64,000 bases of DNA, taken from Ignavibacteriales bacterium. GTDB taxonomy: Bacteria > Bacteroidota > Ignavibacteria > Ignavibacteriales > Melioribacteraceae. The position numbers and the translations under genes were made by a program. The notes below the pieces were generated by a model that did not search any database, was not told where the DNA came from, and saw only the letters and a list, made by a program, of their open reading frames with translations. Below are positions 56,140 to 64,000 of this stretch, piece by piece. Positions within the stretch are counted from its first letter, which is position 1. Every line of letters begins with the position of its first letter. The stretch covers positions 1 through 64,000 of the forward strand of contig JACOUS010000020.1 of the NCBI GenBank assembly GCA_016177735.1. Direction: 5' to 3'.

Positions 56140-56300
56140 CCACGACTTTTCCAGAGTAAACGGGATCCCGCTTCGCGGTGATAAGTCGTGGTATTTTGAA
56201 GACAAAAAAAATAAAAGCGGCTTTAGCCGCAATTTGAATATCTAATTCTGGCTAAAGCCCAACTCTTTTTTTTTCGGTATCCACGACGTAAACTTCGTGG
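56140..56300. repeat. Cluster of small palindromes between pepT and the CDF gene
   Basis: Three hairpin units follow each other. CCACGACTT/AAGTCGTGG has arms at 56140 and 56183. GCGGCTTTAGCCGC lies at 56217-56230, with a GGCTAAAGCC partner at 56250. CCACGA/TCGTGG is at 56281-56300. They look like dispersed REP-like repeats with some terminator role. Confidence 0.55.
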
Positions 56301-56349
56301 CAATTATTATGAGAAAAAAATCAAATCATGAGCAGCAAACAAAACACAT

Positions 56350-57201
56350 ATGCCGCATAGATTAAAACAAGCAATCAATCTTGCTCTTGTTGTTAACATT
56401 TTTCTTTTTGTTATAAAAGCGGTTGTTGGTGTTATCTCTAATTCTATCGCGGTTATTTCCGAAGCTCTCAATTCATTGACCGACATTATTTCATCGATTG
56501 GAATAATGTATGCAGTAAAAATCTCAAGCAAGAAACCGGATCAAACACATCAATTCGGACACAATGCCGCACAGCCGATTGCCGCATTCATTGTATCGGT
56601 GTTCGCATTTGTAGTCGGCATCAACATTGTTGAAGAATCATTCAAAAGAATTATCGAGCCGCAGAATGTAAAAACCATTCCGGCTGTTTATATTGTTTTG
56701 ACTGCGACAATATTCATCAAAATTATTTTGAGCCGGTACCAGCGCCACATCGGCAAAATTTTCAGCAGTCCGGCAATTAAAGCGGCGGCGGTTGACAGCT
56801 TGAACGATGTGCTCGCATCATTCATTGCTTTGCTTGGTGTTATCGGCGCCGGCTACGGATTTAGATTTATCGACGGCATTGCCGGTTTGCTTGTTGCAAT
56901 GTTTATTTTCAAAACCGGTTATGAAGTCGGCAAACAAAACATAGATTATTTAATGGGTCACTCGGCGGATAACGAATTTCACAACCGCATCAGAGAAATT
57001 ACGATGAGCGTTAAAGGCGTTAAAGGAATTAATGATCTCCGCTCGCATTACGTCGGCGATAAATTCCACATCGAAATTCATGTTGAGGTAGATAAAGAGC
57101 ACAGCACAAAAATTTCTCACGATATCGGCAACGAAGTTCGTTTCGCACTTGAACGAATGGAAGAAGTTCAGAAAGCTTTCGTTCATATCGACCCGGTTTA
57201 G
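56350..57201 (+). CDS. Cation diffusion facilitator (CDF) metal transporter
   Basis: The 283-aa protein has about six hydrophobic helices and a cytoplasmic C-terminal domain (VKGVKGINDLRSHYVGDKFH in part, ending AFVHIDPV). The site in helix 2 is N-x3-D (ALNSLTD) and in helix 5 D-x3-D (AAVDSLND), unlike the H/D sites of zinc exporters. From family knowledge, this N/DxxxD pattern is found in manganese- or iron-type CDFs. I infer Mn(II) or Fe(II) efflux by proton exchange. The start is ATG 56350; there is no good ribosome site. Confidence 0.88.
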   Translation: MPHRLKQAINLALVVNIFLFVIKAVVGVISNSIAVISEALNSLTDIISSIGIMYAVKISSKKPDQTHQFGHNAAQPIAAFIVSVFAFVVGINIVEESFKRIIEPQNVKTIPAVYIVLTATIFIKIILSRYQRHIGKIFSSPAIKAAAVDSLNDVLASFIALLGVIGAGYGFRFIDGIAGLLVAMFIFKTGYEVGKQNIDYLMGHSADNEFHNRIREITMSVKGVKGINDLRSHYVGDKFHIEIHVEVDKEHSTKISHDIGNEVRFALERMEEVQKAFVHIDPV

Positions 57202-57252
57202 AAAGTACTTAACACCAAGTATTGAGTATGCAGATTAAAAAGGCGAAGCAAA

Positions 57253-58944
57253 ATGGAATTCAATAAACTTACTTTACATGCGGTGCTCGAAAGAGCCGCA
57301 GAAAATTTTTCCGGTAGAACTGCTGTTTCACTTTTCAATTCGAATGCGATTACTTACGGCGAGTTCAAACAGAAAGTAGAAACCGTAAAAAAATTTTTGA
57401 AGAACGGCGGCATTATTGCCGGCGACAAAGTTGCAATACTCAGCGAGAACCAGCCGAACTGGGCAATTGCACATTTTGCAATTACAACGATGGGTGCTAT
57501 CTCCGTTCCGATTATGACGGAGTTTCATCAGAACGAAGTGCATCATATTATCCGTCACTCCGAAAGTAAAGCTGTTTTTGTTTCGGCAAAATATTTCAAC
57601 AAGATTGAAGACCTTGAAAACGATAATCTACAAACAAGAATTTTGCTCGAAGATTTTTCCGTAATTCCGCCGGATACAAAAAACGATTTTCTCAAACAAG
57701 TTGTTGCCGACGGGTTGAAAGAGTTTGCAAAAATTAAAGAAGCGGCTCTCAAATTTATCGGCGTCATTCCCGATGAAGTGAACGAGGAAAGCATTGCAGA
57801 AATTCTTTACACATCCGGCACTACCGGTCATTCAAAAGGAGTTATTCTCACACACAAAAATATTGTCGCCGATGCGCTCGCTACTTTAAGAATTGTTGAC
57901 ATGACCGAAGATGACAGGCTGCTCTCGATTCTTCCGTTGTTTCATACAATCGAATCAACGCTCGGTTTAGTAATCCCGTTTATCGCCGGTGCTTCAGTTG
58001 CATATTTGGATAAACCGCCGACTGCAGCAGCTTTGCTTCCGGCACTTGCAAAAGTAAAACCGACTGTTATGCTTGCCGTGCCGCTCGTTATCGAAAAAAT
58101 TTATAGAATGAAAATTCTTCCCGAAATCAACAAAAAATTTTTAGTGAGAAGTTTGTATAGAATTCCAGCAGTCAGAAAAAAATTAAACAAGGTAGCCGCA
58201 AAGAAACTTCACAAAACTTTCGGCGGAGAACTTAAAATGCTCTGCATCGGCGGAGCCGCACTTGCCGCAGATGTGGAAAGATTTTTATCGGAAGGCGGAT
58301 TCCCATATGCAATTGGTTACGGTTTAACGGAAACGTCTCCGCTTGTAACCGGAACGCCTCCTTCGTCAGTGCGTTTCAGGTCTGCCGGAAAAGTTATTCC
58401 GGGTATGCAGATAAAAATTAACAAACCCGACCACAAAACCGGCGAAGGAGAAATTTTTATCAATGGTCCTAACGTGATGAAAGGTTATTACAAAGACCCC
58501 GAAAAAACAAAAGAAGTTTTTGATGAAAACGGCTGGTTCAAAAGCGGCGACCTCGGTGTGATTGATGAAGACGGTTACTTGTTTATTAAAGGAAGATCAA
58601 AAAATGTAATCATCGGACCGAACGGAAAAAATATTTATCCCGAAGAGATCGAATCAATAATTAATGAAATGCCGTATGTGCTGGAATCATTGGTTGTGGA
58701 ACGAAGCGGCGATCTTGTTGCGCGCATCCATCTTAATTACGAACAAATTGATGCCGAGTTTTCAATTGGAAAACGGAACGAATCTTCCGCGCGTGAAATC
58801 ATCAATAAAATTTTATCAGACTTATTTGTTCAGATAAATGTACGGGTGAATACTTTTTCAAAAATTAAAAAGGTAATCGAACAACGAGAACCTTTTGAAA
58901 AAACTCCTACATTGAAAATTAAACGCTACCACTATCTTGAATAG
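57253..58944 (+). CDS. AMP-binding acyl-CoA ligase (long-chain fatty acid type)
   Basis: The 563-aa enzyme has the adenylation motifs ILYTSGTTGHSKGVILTHKN, the acyl-pocket region YGLTETSPLV, and the C-terminal WFKSGDLGVIDEDGYLFIKG with the hinge GRSKNVIIGPNGKNIYPEEI. It activates a carboxylic acid to acyl-AMP and then to the CoA ester. The FadD15/long-chain branch is likely, judged by general likeness. It lies 51 bases after the CDF gene on the same strand. No beta-oxidation gene follows. Confidence 0.9.
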   Translation: MEFNKLTLHAVLERAAENFSGRTAVSLFNSNAITYGEFKQKVETVKKFLKNGGIIAGDKVAILSENQPNWAIAHFAITTMGAISVPIMTEFHQNEVHHIIRHSESKAVFVSAKYFNKIEDLENDNLQTRILLEDFSVIPPDTKNDFLKQVVADGLKEFAKIKEAALKFIGVIPDEVNEESIAEILYTSGTTGHSKGVILTHKNIVADALATLRIVDMTEDDRLLSILPLFHTIESTLGLVIPFIAGASVAYLDKPPTAAALLPALAKVKPTVMLAVPLVIEKIYRMKILPEINKKFLVRSLYRIPAVRKKLNKVAAKKLHKTFGGELKMLCIGGAALAADVERFLSEGGFPYAIGYGLTETSPLVTGTPPSSVRFRSAGKVIPGMQIKINKPDHKTGEGEIFINGPNVMKGYYKDPEKTKEVFDENGWFKSGDLGVIDEDGYLFIKGRSKNVIIGPNGKNIYPEEIESIINEMPYVLESLVVERSGDLVARIHLNYEQIDAEFSIGKRNESSAREIINKILSDLFVQINVRVNTFSKIKKVIEQREPFEKTPTLKIKRYHYLE

Positions 58945-58998
58945 ATGCTGGATACTTGAGGATATTCTATAGTGTAGTTTGGAATTTTTCATCCAGAA

Positions 58999-59349
58999 TC
59001 AAGCATCGAGAATCGCTTTATCTTTCTTCGGCAAGCCGCTTACAACAAGTTCGTACGAATGATCAATCCAGCTGTAAATTTCTTTATCCGGTACTCTTCC
59101 GTTAAGGTCAATTGTGTTCCAATATTTTTTGTTCATGTGATAACCGGAAGTTACTTCATCAAATTTTTCCCGGAGTTCGATTGCATATTCCGGCTCACAT
59201 TTTAAGTTAACGGTATGCGGCGGCGTGAGATTGAGCAGGCAAAACATTTTGTTCATCACTTTGAATACCAGTGTGGTTTCATTAAAAGGAAAACTTTCCG
59301 TAACGCCTTTCTTCTTCAAACAGTAAATTCTGATTTTTTCGATGTTCAT
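58999..59349 (-). CDS. MmcQ/YjbR family protein
   Basis: The 116-aa protein fits the MmcQ/YjbR fold (cysteine-poor DNA-binding-like): YCLKKKGVTESFPFNETTLV, FKVMNKMFCLLNL and the end HMNKKYWNTIDLNGRVPDKE, followed by HSYELVVSGLPKK. The biological role is not known, although a DNA-binding-like fold is reported. It is convergent with the ligase gene and divergent from prc. Confidence 0.9.
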   Translation of the reverse strand: MNIEKIRIYCLKKKGVTESFPFNETTLVFKVMNKMFCLLNLTPPHTVNLKCEPEYAIELREKFDEVTSGYHMNKKYWNTIDLNGRVPDKEIYSWIDHSYELVVSGLPKKDKAILDA

Positions 59350-59444
59350 ATTTTATCCCGAATGACGATTCAATTTTACATAAAATTTTTGAAACAAAAC
59401 TATTATCTTGGTGTATGAGAAAACAAATAAAGAAAAGTAATTCG

Positions 59445-61514
59445 ATGAAAAAAATATTGTTCATAATTTTTGCCGCGGCATTTGCAGTTTCCAATGCGCA
59501 AAACATAGGCGATGTTTTAAATAAAGATCACAAAATAGATTCCGCCAAAGTTATTCTGCCGGATAAATCCTACGAAAGAATAGGACAGGTAATAACGCAG
59601 ATCCTTTCGAGCTATCACTACCGCAAACAGCAGTTGAACGATTCGCTTTCATCTGTTATTCTCGATCAATACATAAAAAATCTTGATAACAACAAACTCT
59701 ATTTTTTGAGCTCGGACATTGCTTCATTTGAAAAGTACCGTTTCCAATTGGACGACTATTTAAAACTTGGACTGCTGAATGCACCGTTTGAGATTTTCAA
59801 TGTTTACAAAAAACGTCTCGCAGAAAGAATAGAATTTGTGAAATCAAGTTTGAGCAAAGAATATGATTTCAACACGAACGAAACTGTAGTGCTCGACCGC
59901 GAAGATTCTGCGTGGCCAAATACAACCGAAGAATTGGACGAACAATGGCGCTTGCGTTTGAAGAACGATGCACTGAACCTGATTCTTTCCGGCAAAGATT
60001 GGAAAGGTACTGTAGAAACACTTTTGAAACGTTACCAAAATTTTCACAAAATAATTTTACAGTACGAGTCCGAAGATGTTTTTTCTCTTTATGTAAATTC
60101 ATTCACACAAGTGTTTGATCCGCATACGGATTATTTCTCTCCGGCGGCATCGGATAATTTTAATATTGCGATGAAACTTTCGCTCGAAGGAATCGGTGCA
60201 ACTTTACGAAGCGAGAACGACTACACAATTGTTACAAACATAATTGCCGGCGGACCGGCGGCTAAAAGCGGATCAGTTCACCAGGAAGATAAAATAATCG
60301 GTGTTGCTCAAGGCGATACAAGCGAGTTTGTTGATGTTATCGGCTGGCGGCTCGATGATGTTATTCAATTGATACGCGGTAAAAAAGGAACGGTTGTGCG
60401 TCTTCAAATTTTGAAAGAGAACGACAGCCCGAATTCGCCTCCGCATGAAATTAGACTCGTACGCGATGAAGTTAAACTCGAAGAGCAAGCCGCTAAAAGT
60501 GAAATCATGAATATCGAAGAAGACGGAACAAATTTTAAACTCGGCGTGATCAAACTTTCTTCTTTCTACACCGATTTTGAAGGACAGCGAAGCGGCAAGC
60601 CCGATTACAAAAGTACAACGAGAGACGTGAAAGAGATTCTGCAAAAATTTGAGAATGAAAACTTGGACGGTGTTATTATTGATCTCCGCAACAACGGCGG
60701 CGGTTCACTGCAAGAAGCTATTCAATTGACCGGCTTATTTATCAAAGATGGTCCGGTTGTCCAGGTGAAAAACAGCGCGAACATTGTCGAGATAAATAAA
60801 GATTTTGATCCGTCGATTTTGTACGATGGTCCTCTTGCGATTCTTGTGAACAGATCGAGTGCATCTGCTTCGGAAATTTTTTCTGCTGCTATTCAGGATT
60901 ACGGAAGAGGAATCATTATCGGTGAAAATACTTTCGGCAAAGGAACTGTGCAGAACATGATCGATTTGAACCAGTCGATCCCGATCGCAAACAAAAAAAT
61001 GGGACAGCTAAAACTAACAATCGCAAAATTTTATAGAGTGAACGGCGGCAGCACACAACATAAAGGTGTTAAACCTGATATTGAATTTCCGTCACTCTAC
61101 ACTGCAGAAGAATTTGGAGAAAGCTCACAAAAAAGCGCTCTGCCGTGGGATCAAATTAAAGCGGCGGACTATAATAAATACAGTGATCTCTCAAAATTTT
61201 TTCCTCAACTTTTGAACAAACACAACGAAAGAATTAAGAGCGACCCGGAATATCAGTTTGTTCTAAGTGATATCGAAGAGTTTAAGACAATTAAAGAGAA
61301 AAAAGAATTTTCACTGAATGAAAAAATCCGCAAAGAAGAAAGAGAATTGGCTGAAGAAAAGAAAAAGAAAAAAGAAGAAGAGAAAGCAAAATTAACCGGA
61401 ATAAAAATTGAAGATAAAAAAGAAGTAGAAGCACAGAATAAAAATGTCAGCGATTATGAATTGAAAGAGAGCGGAAGAATTTTGGCGGATTTAATTTTAG
61501 CTAAAGTAGGATAA
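59445..61514 (+). CDS. prc: Tail-specific C-terminal processing protease
   Basis: The start is ATG 59445, which begins the signal peptide (KILFIIFAAAFAVSNAQ); ATG 59415 is the alternative. The 689-aa protein has an N-terminal Prc domain, a PDZ domain (FNIAMKLSLEGIGATLRSEN region) and an S41 peptidase domain with catalytic S474 and K499 (NRSSASASEIF and GENTFGKGTVQ), the same 25-residue spacing as in E. coli Prc. A Lys/Glu-rich C-terminal part closes it. It cuts periplasmic proteins near their C-terminus. It stands as a single transcript start. Confidence 0.93.
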   Translation: MKKILFIIFAAAFAVSNAQNIGDVLNKDHKIDSAKVILPDKSYERIGQVITQILSSYHYRKQQLNDSLSSVILDQYIKNLDNNKLYFLSSDIASFEKYRFQLDDYLKLGLLNAPFEIFNVYKKRLAERIEFVKSSLSKEYDFNTNETVVLDREDSAWPNTTEELDEQWRLRLKNDALNLILSGKDWKGTVETLLKRYQNFHKIILQYESEDVFSLYVNSFTQVFDPHTDYFSPAASDNFNIAMKLSLEGIGATLRSENDYTIVTNIIAGGPAAKSGSVHQEDKIIGVAQGDTSEFVDVIGWRLDDVIQLIRGKKGTVVRLQILKENDSPNSPPHEIRLVRDEVKLEEQAAKSEIMNIEEDGTNFKLGVIKLSSFYTDFEGQRSGKPDYKSTTRDVKEILQKFENENLDGVIIDLRNNGGGSLQEAIQLTGLFIKDGPVVQVKNSANIVEINKDFDPSILYDGPLAILVNRSSASASEIFSAAIQDYGRGIIIGENTFGKGTVQNMIDLNQSIPIANKKMGQLKLTIAKFYRVNGGSTQHKGVKPDIEFPSLYTAEEFGESSQKSALPWDQIKAADYNKYSDLSKFFPQLLNKHNERIKSDPEYQFVLSDIEEFKTIKEKKEFSLNEKIRKEERELAEEKKKKKEEEKAKLTGIKIEDKKEVEAQNKNVSDYELKESGRILADLILAKVG

Positions 61515-61576
61515 TAGTTCTTGTAGGATTTCCCCTCCTTACAGAGGCGGGGAATAAAAGGGGTGGTTCGGCTTCC

Positions 61577-62041
61577 ATGAAAACAAACGCAATCCGAATT
61601 TTAGAATCAAAGCAGATCAAACATTCCACAATCGAATACGAATTCAACGAAGAAGAAATTGATGCTGTTTCTGTTGCGCATAAAATTAGTGTCGATCCCG
61701 AAACAGTTTTTAAAACACTCGTTGCGCGTAACGAAGAAAATGAAATTTTCGTTTTTGTAATTCCGGGAAATTTTGAATTGAATCTCAAAAAAGCGGCAGC
61801 GGCAAGTTCGAGCAAAAAAATCGAAATGATAAAAGTGAAAGAGATACAGCAATTAACCGGCTATATTAGAGGCGGCTGCTCGCCGGTCGGCATGAAAAAA
61901 CTTTACCCGACTTTCATCGATGAAACCGCACAATTATTTTCTGAAATTTTTGTAAGTGCCGGCATCCGCGGAATGCAAATGAAATTATCTCCGCAGAATT
62001 TAAGTTCTTTAATCAACGCTCAATTTGCCGATCTTATCTAA
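61577..62041 (+). CDS. ybaK: YbaK/EbsC-type aminoacyl-tRNA deacylase
   Basis: The 154-aa protein matches the Cys-tRNA(Pro) deacylase family: HKISVDPETVFKTLVAR, FVIPGNFELNLKKAA, and GYIRGGCSPVGMKKLYPTFID. YbaK removes cysteine wrongly attached to tRNA-Pro. It lies 62 bases after prc. No proline tRNA synthetase gene is nearby. The ribosome site is weak (GGTTCGGC), so the start depends on family alignment. Confidence 0.92.
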   Translation: MKTNAIRILESKQIKHSTIEYEFNEEEIDAVSVAHKISVDPETVFKTLVARNEENEIFVFVIPGNFELNLKKAAAASSSKKIEMIKVKEIQQLTGYIRGGCSPVGMKKLYPTFIDETAQLFSEIFVSAGIRGMQMKLSPQNLSSLINAQFADLI

Positions 62042-62103
62042 CTCAATTTTCATTTAAAACGGATTTTCATTAGATTTAGCCCCAAAATTTTAGGGAGTTA
62101 CAA

Positions 62104-62268
62104 ATGGCAAAACAGCAATCATTTTCAGATAAAGCGAAAAAGAAACACCAGCAGAGCGGTGTGAATGTAAAATTCATTAAAACCGTTAAATCAGCAAGTG
62201 GTTCTTACAAGTTTCAAGAGAAATTTGTAAAGCTTGACGATGTTAGCAAAGTAACAACATTAAAGTAA
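62104..62268 (+). CDS. Small basic protein of 54 aa
   Basis: This gene was found by reading the sequence. ATG 62104 has GGGAG 7 bases upstream, and the frame closes at TAA 62268. The protein is Lys-rich: AKQQSFSDKAKKKHQQSGVN, then KFIKTVKSASGSYKFQEKFV, then LDDVSKVTTLK. The SxxGxYKFxExxV part is faintly like DUF4295, a Bacteroidota small protein often near ribosomal genes; I am not sure. A perfect terminator follows, which supports a real gene. No cysteines and no signal peptide. Confidence 0.75.
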   Translation: MAKQQSFSDKAKKKHQQSGVNVKFIKTVKSASGSYKFQEKFVKLDDVSKVTTLK

Positions 62269-62270
62269 TA

Positions 62271-62298
62271 AAAAGCCACCGCACGACGGTGGTTTTTT
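62271..62298 (+). terminator. Terminator after the 54-aa gene
   Basis: The stem CCACCG / CGGTGG (62276-62281, 62287-62292) with a 5-base loop is flanked by AAAAG and a TTTTTT run: a textbook intrinsic terminator. Confidence 0.92.
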
Positions 62299-62432
62299 GT
62301 TTTCTCCCATTTCGGTTTCATTTTTTCACACCGATTCCTTTATTTTTTTCTGCTCAAAGTATTTCGAAATTTTTTAAGAAGCTGAACCGGATTTTTTGTT
62401 AGTCTAATTTAAAATTTGGAGCGAGGGCACAA

Positions 62433-63218
62433 ATGAAAAATCTCATCGGAATAATTTTCTTTTCTGCGGTACTCTGCTCATCGGCAAATGCACAATTCGA
62501 AGATTACAAAATTGTAGATCTCAGTTATCCCTTCGATGAAAATACAATTTACTGGCCCACAGAAGAGGGATTCAAATTAGAAGTAGAATTTTTCGGGACA
62601 ACTGAGAAAGGATATCATTACTCGGCAAATAAATTTTGCACGGCAGAGCACGGCGGAACTCATATGGATGCGCCGATTCATTTTTATGCCGGAAGAAATA
62701 CAGTTGATGAAGTGCCGCTCGATAAATTATTCGGCAAAGCTGTTGTGATTGATTATTCTGAAGAATGCGGTAACGATAGAGATTTCAGATTCTCTATTAA
62801 ACATTTTGAAAATTGGGAGAAAGAAAACGGAATAATTCCGGAAGGAGCGATAGTTTTGTTGAAGACCGGTTACGGCAAATATTGGAACGATCGTGAAAAA
62901 TATATGGGAACAAATGAACACGGAATAGATGCCGTTGCAAAACTTCACTTCCCCGGTCTGCATCCGCAAGCCGCTGAGTGGCTTGTGAATGAAAGGAAAA
63001 TAAAAGCCGTTGGAATCGAAAGTCCAAGCATCGATTACGGACAATCAACACTTTTTGAAAGCCACGTGATACTCGGGAAAAATAATGTCCCCATCCTCGA
63101 AAACGTTGCAAACCTCGATAAACTTCCGGCAAAAAATTTTTATGTAATTGCCCTCCCGATGAAAATTAAAGGCGGCAGCGGCGGTCCGACAAGAATAATT
63201 GCAGTCGTTAAAAATTAA
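62433..63218 (+). CDS. Secreted cyclase family protein (kynurenine formamidase-like)
   Basis: The 261-aa protein has a signal peptide (LIGIIFFSAVLCSSANAQF) and the cyclase-family metal motif HGGTHMDAPIHF, with the later SIDYGQSTLFESHVIL and GGSGGPTRIIAVV. The family includes bacterial kynurenine formamidases and metal-dependent hydrolases; export is unusual for kynurenine work, so the substrate is open. GGAGCGAGG lies 7 bases upstream. It is a single gene. Confidence 0.88.
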   Translation: MKNLIGIIFFSAVLCSSANAQFEDYKIVDLSYPFDENTIYWPTEEGFKLEVEFFGTTEKGYHYSANKFCTAEHGGTHMDAPIHFYAGRNTVDEVPLDKLFGKAVVIDYSEECGNDRDFRFSIKHFENWEKENGIIPEGAIVLLKTGYGKYWNDREKYMGTNEHGIDAVAKLHFPGLHPQAAEWLVNERKIKAVGIESPSIDYGQSTLFESHVILGKNNVPILENVANLDKLPAKNFYVIALPMKIKGGSGGPTRIIAVVKN

Positions 63219-63423
63219 CGATGTAATTAAATCATTTACATTATTTCTTGAAAGCATCTACGCAAAAATTTTTCCATTACTTGCTATTGGTGTGAGAAAT
63301 TTTATCTTGCAAAAAGAATCTTAACACAGCATTTCATTTTTAGTCTCACAGTAGTTGTTCGTACAACTCATAATAAAAAATATTTTATCAGCTTTTTTCT
63401 AACCAATGTGGAGGGCGAACACT

Positions 63424-64000
63424 ATGAATTCTTACAAAAGCTACTCGCTTCGAAATTATGATCAAATTCCCCGATTGGGAAAGCTCACACGTAATGAAAA
63501 GAAAGCAATTGAAATCGTTGGAAATGTTCTGCCATTCAAAACGAACAATTATGTAATCGAACAGTTAATTGACTGGGACAATATTCCCGAAGACCCGATC
63601 TACACTTTAACTTTTCCGAGAAAAGAAATGCTTTTACAGCATCATTATGCAAAAATTGAAAAAATGATTTCTGCTAATGTTGAAAAAGAAATTCTAGATA
63701 ATGCTGTTTATAACATTAGACTCGAATTGAATCCGCACCCGGACGGACAAAGGTATAATCTTCCAACTATAAACGGAAATCAACTCAATGGTATTCAACA
63801 TAAATACAGAGAGACCGTTTTGTTCTTTCCAAGTCAGGGGCAGACATGCCACGCATACTGTACATTTTGTTTCCGCTGGCCTCAGTTTGTCGGGATGAAT
63901 GAAATAAAATTTGCAATGAAGGAAACTGATTTACTCGTACAATATTTAATTGAACACCGAGAAGTAACGGATGTTCTCTTCACCGGCGGCGACCCGATGA
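63424..64000 (+). CDS. Lysine 2,3-aminomutase family radical SAM protein (3' end cut off)
   Basis: Only the first 192 codons are inside the window. The radical SAM motif is C142-x3-C146-x2-C149 (TCHAYCTFCFRWPQF), which binds a 4Fe-4S cluster, and VLFTGGDPM follows. The N-terminal part (LTRNEKKAIEIVGNVLPFKT) and motif spacing are of the KamA family. Enzymes of this group move an amino group between carbons 2 and 3 using PLP; the PLP lysine lies beyond the end. GGAGGG is 8 bases before the ATG. True lysine specificity cannot be judged here. Confidence 0.82.
   Translation, partial: MNSYKSYSLRNYDQIPRLGKLTRNEKKAIEIVGNVLPFKTNNYVIEQLIDWDNIPEDPIYTLTFPRKEMLLQHHYAKIEKMISANVEKEILDNAVYNIRLELNPHPDGQRYNLPTINGNQLNGIQHKYRETVLFFPSQGQTCHAYCTFCFRWPQFVGMNEIKFAMKETDLLVQYLIEHREVTDVLFTGGDPM

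Overview
The window is AT-rich bacterial chromosome. It most resembles the class Ignavibacteria (Bacteroidota/Chlorobi group). The reasons are seven proteins ending in type IX secretion (T9SS) sorting domains with the NYPNPFNPTT signature, TonB receptor/DUF4249 surface genes, a long-form IspG of the type found in Bacteroidetes and Chlamydiae, and promoters of the TTG...TAnnTTTG type. I saw no rRNA, tRNA, CRISPR array or transposase. The taxonomy is inference from gene content.

Layout. 1-4.3 kb: T9SS cargo genes, one of them an internally duplicated fusion, and an M6-like metalloprotease. 4.3-6.5 kb: redox genes (glutaredoxin, an atypical thioredoxin, trxB) with a groES that has no groEL beside it. 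6.5-13.8 kb: a two-component system, a serine hydrolase with an acidic secreted protein, a seven-heme NapC/NirT-type cytochrome and a membrane-anchored LuxR-type regulator. 14-20 kb: a second T9SS cargo cluster (Kelch protein, two HIGDKWEY-like proteins, a second M6-like protease), with a 193-bp direct repeat carrying both the sorting-domain 3' end and the next leader. 20-33 kb: mostly housekeeping genes (MlaF-type ATPase, radA, a REC-like/DUF3052 fusion, a MauE-thioredoxin fusion, zinc-ribbon protein, NIF3, ispG, DJ-1, dnaG, GH13 amylase). 33-43 kb: receiver, carAB, then a TonB receptor, DUF4249 lipoprotein and PEGA lipoprotein operon. 43-47.2 kb: the methionine branch operon metY-lysC-metX with its regulatory leader. 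47-64 kb: a broken lipoprotein, RlpA, a four-gene redox cassette (PDO, DUF6132, DUF1858, TlpA), pyrimidine phosphorylase, pepT, a CDF transporter, acyl-CoA ligase, Prc protease, YbaK, a cyclase and the start of a lysine 2,3-aminomutase family gene.

The most interesting signal is the 400-bp leader of metY-lysC-metX (46763-47199, minus strand). It holds a strong promoter, then two successive attenuator units. Each unit is a short peptide ORF with a Met/Cys-rich run (MMCMMM in one; MMCMCMMM plus one further Met in the other), followed by an intrinsic terminator. In each unit an 8-nt stretch just downstream of the Met codons can pair with the 5' arm of the following terminator. This is the arrangement expected for ribosome-stalling transcription attenuation, here doubled in series. 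It would put O-acetylhomoserine sulfhydrylase, aspartokinase and homoserine acetyltransferase under two-stage methionine control. Neither leader peptide would be found by normal gene calling.

Secondary points are the fused tandem T9SS protein, an apparent nonsense or frameshift lesion at the start of a lipoprotein, operator-like TTAGTAT/GTACTAGTAC elements around the LuxR-type gene, and several small interspersed palindromic repeats.
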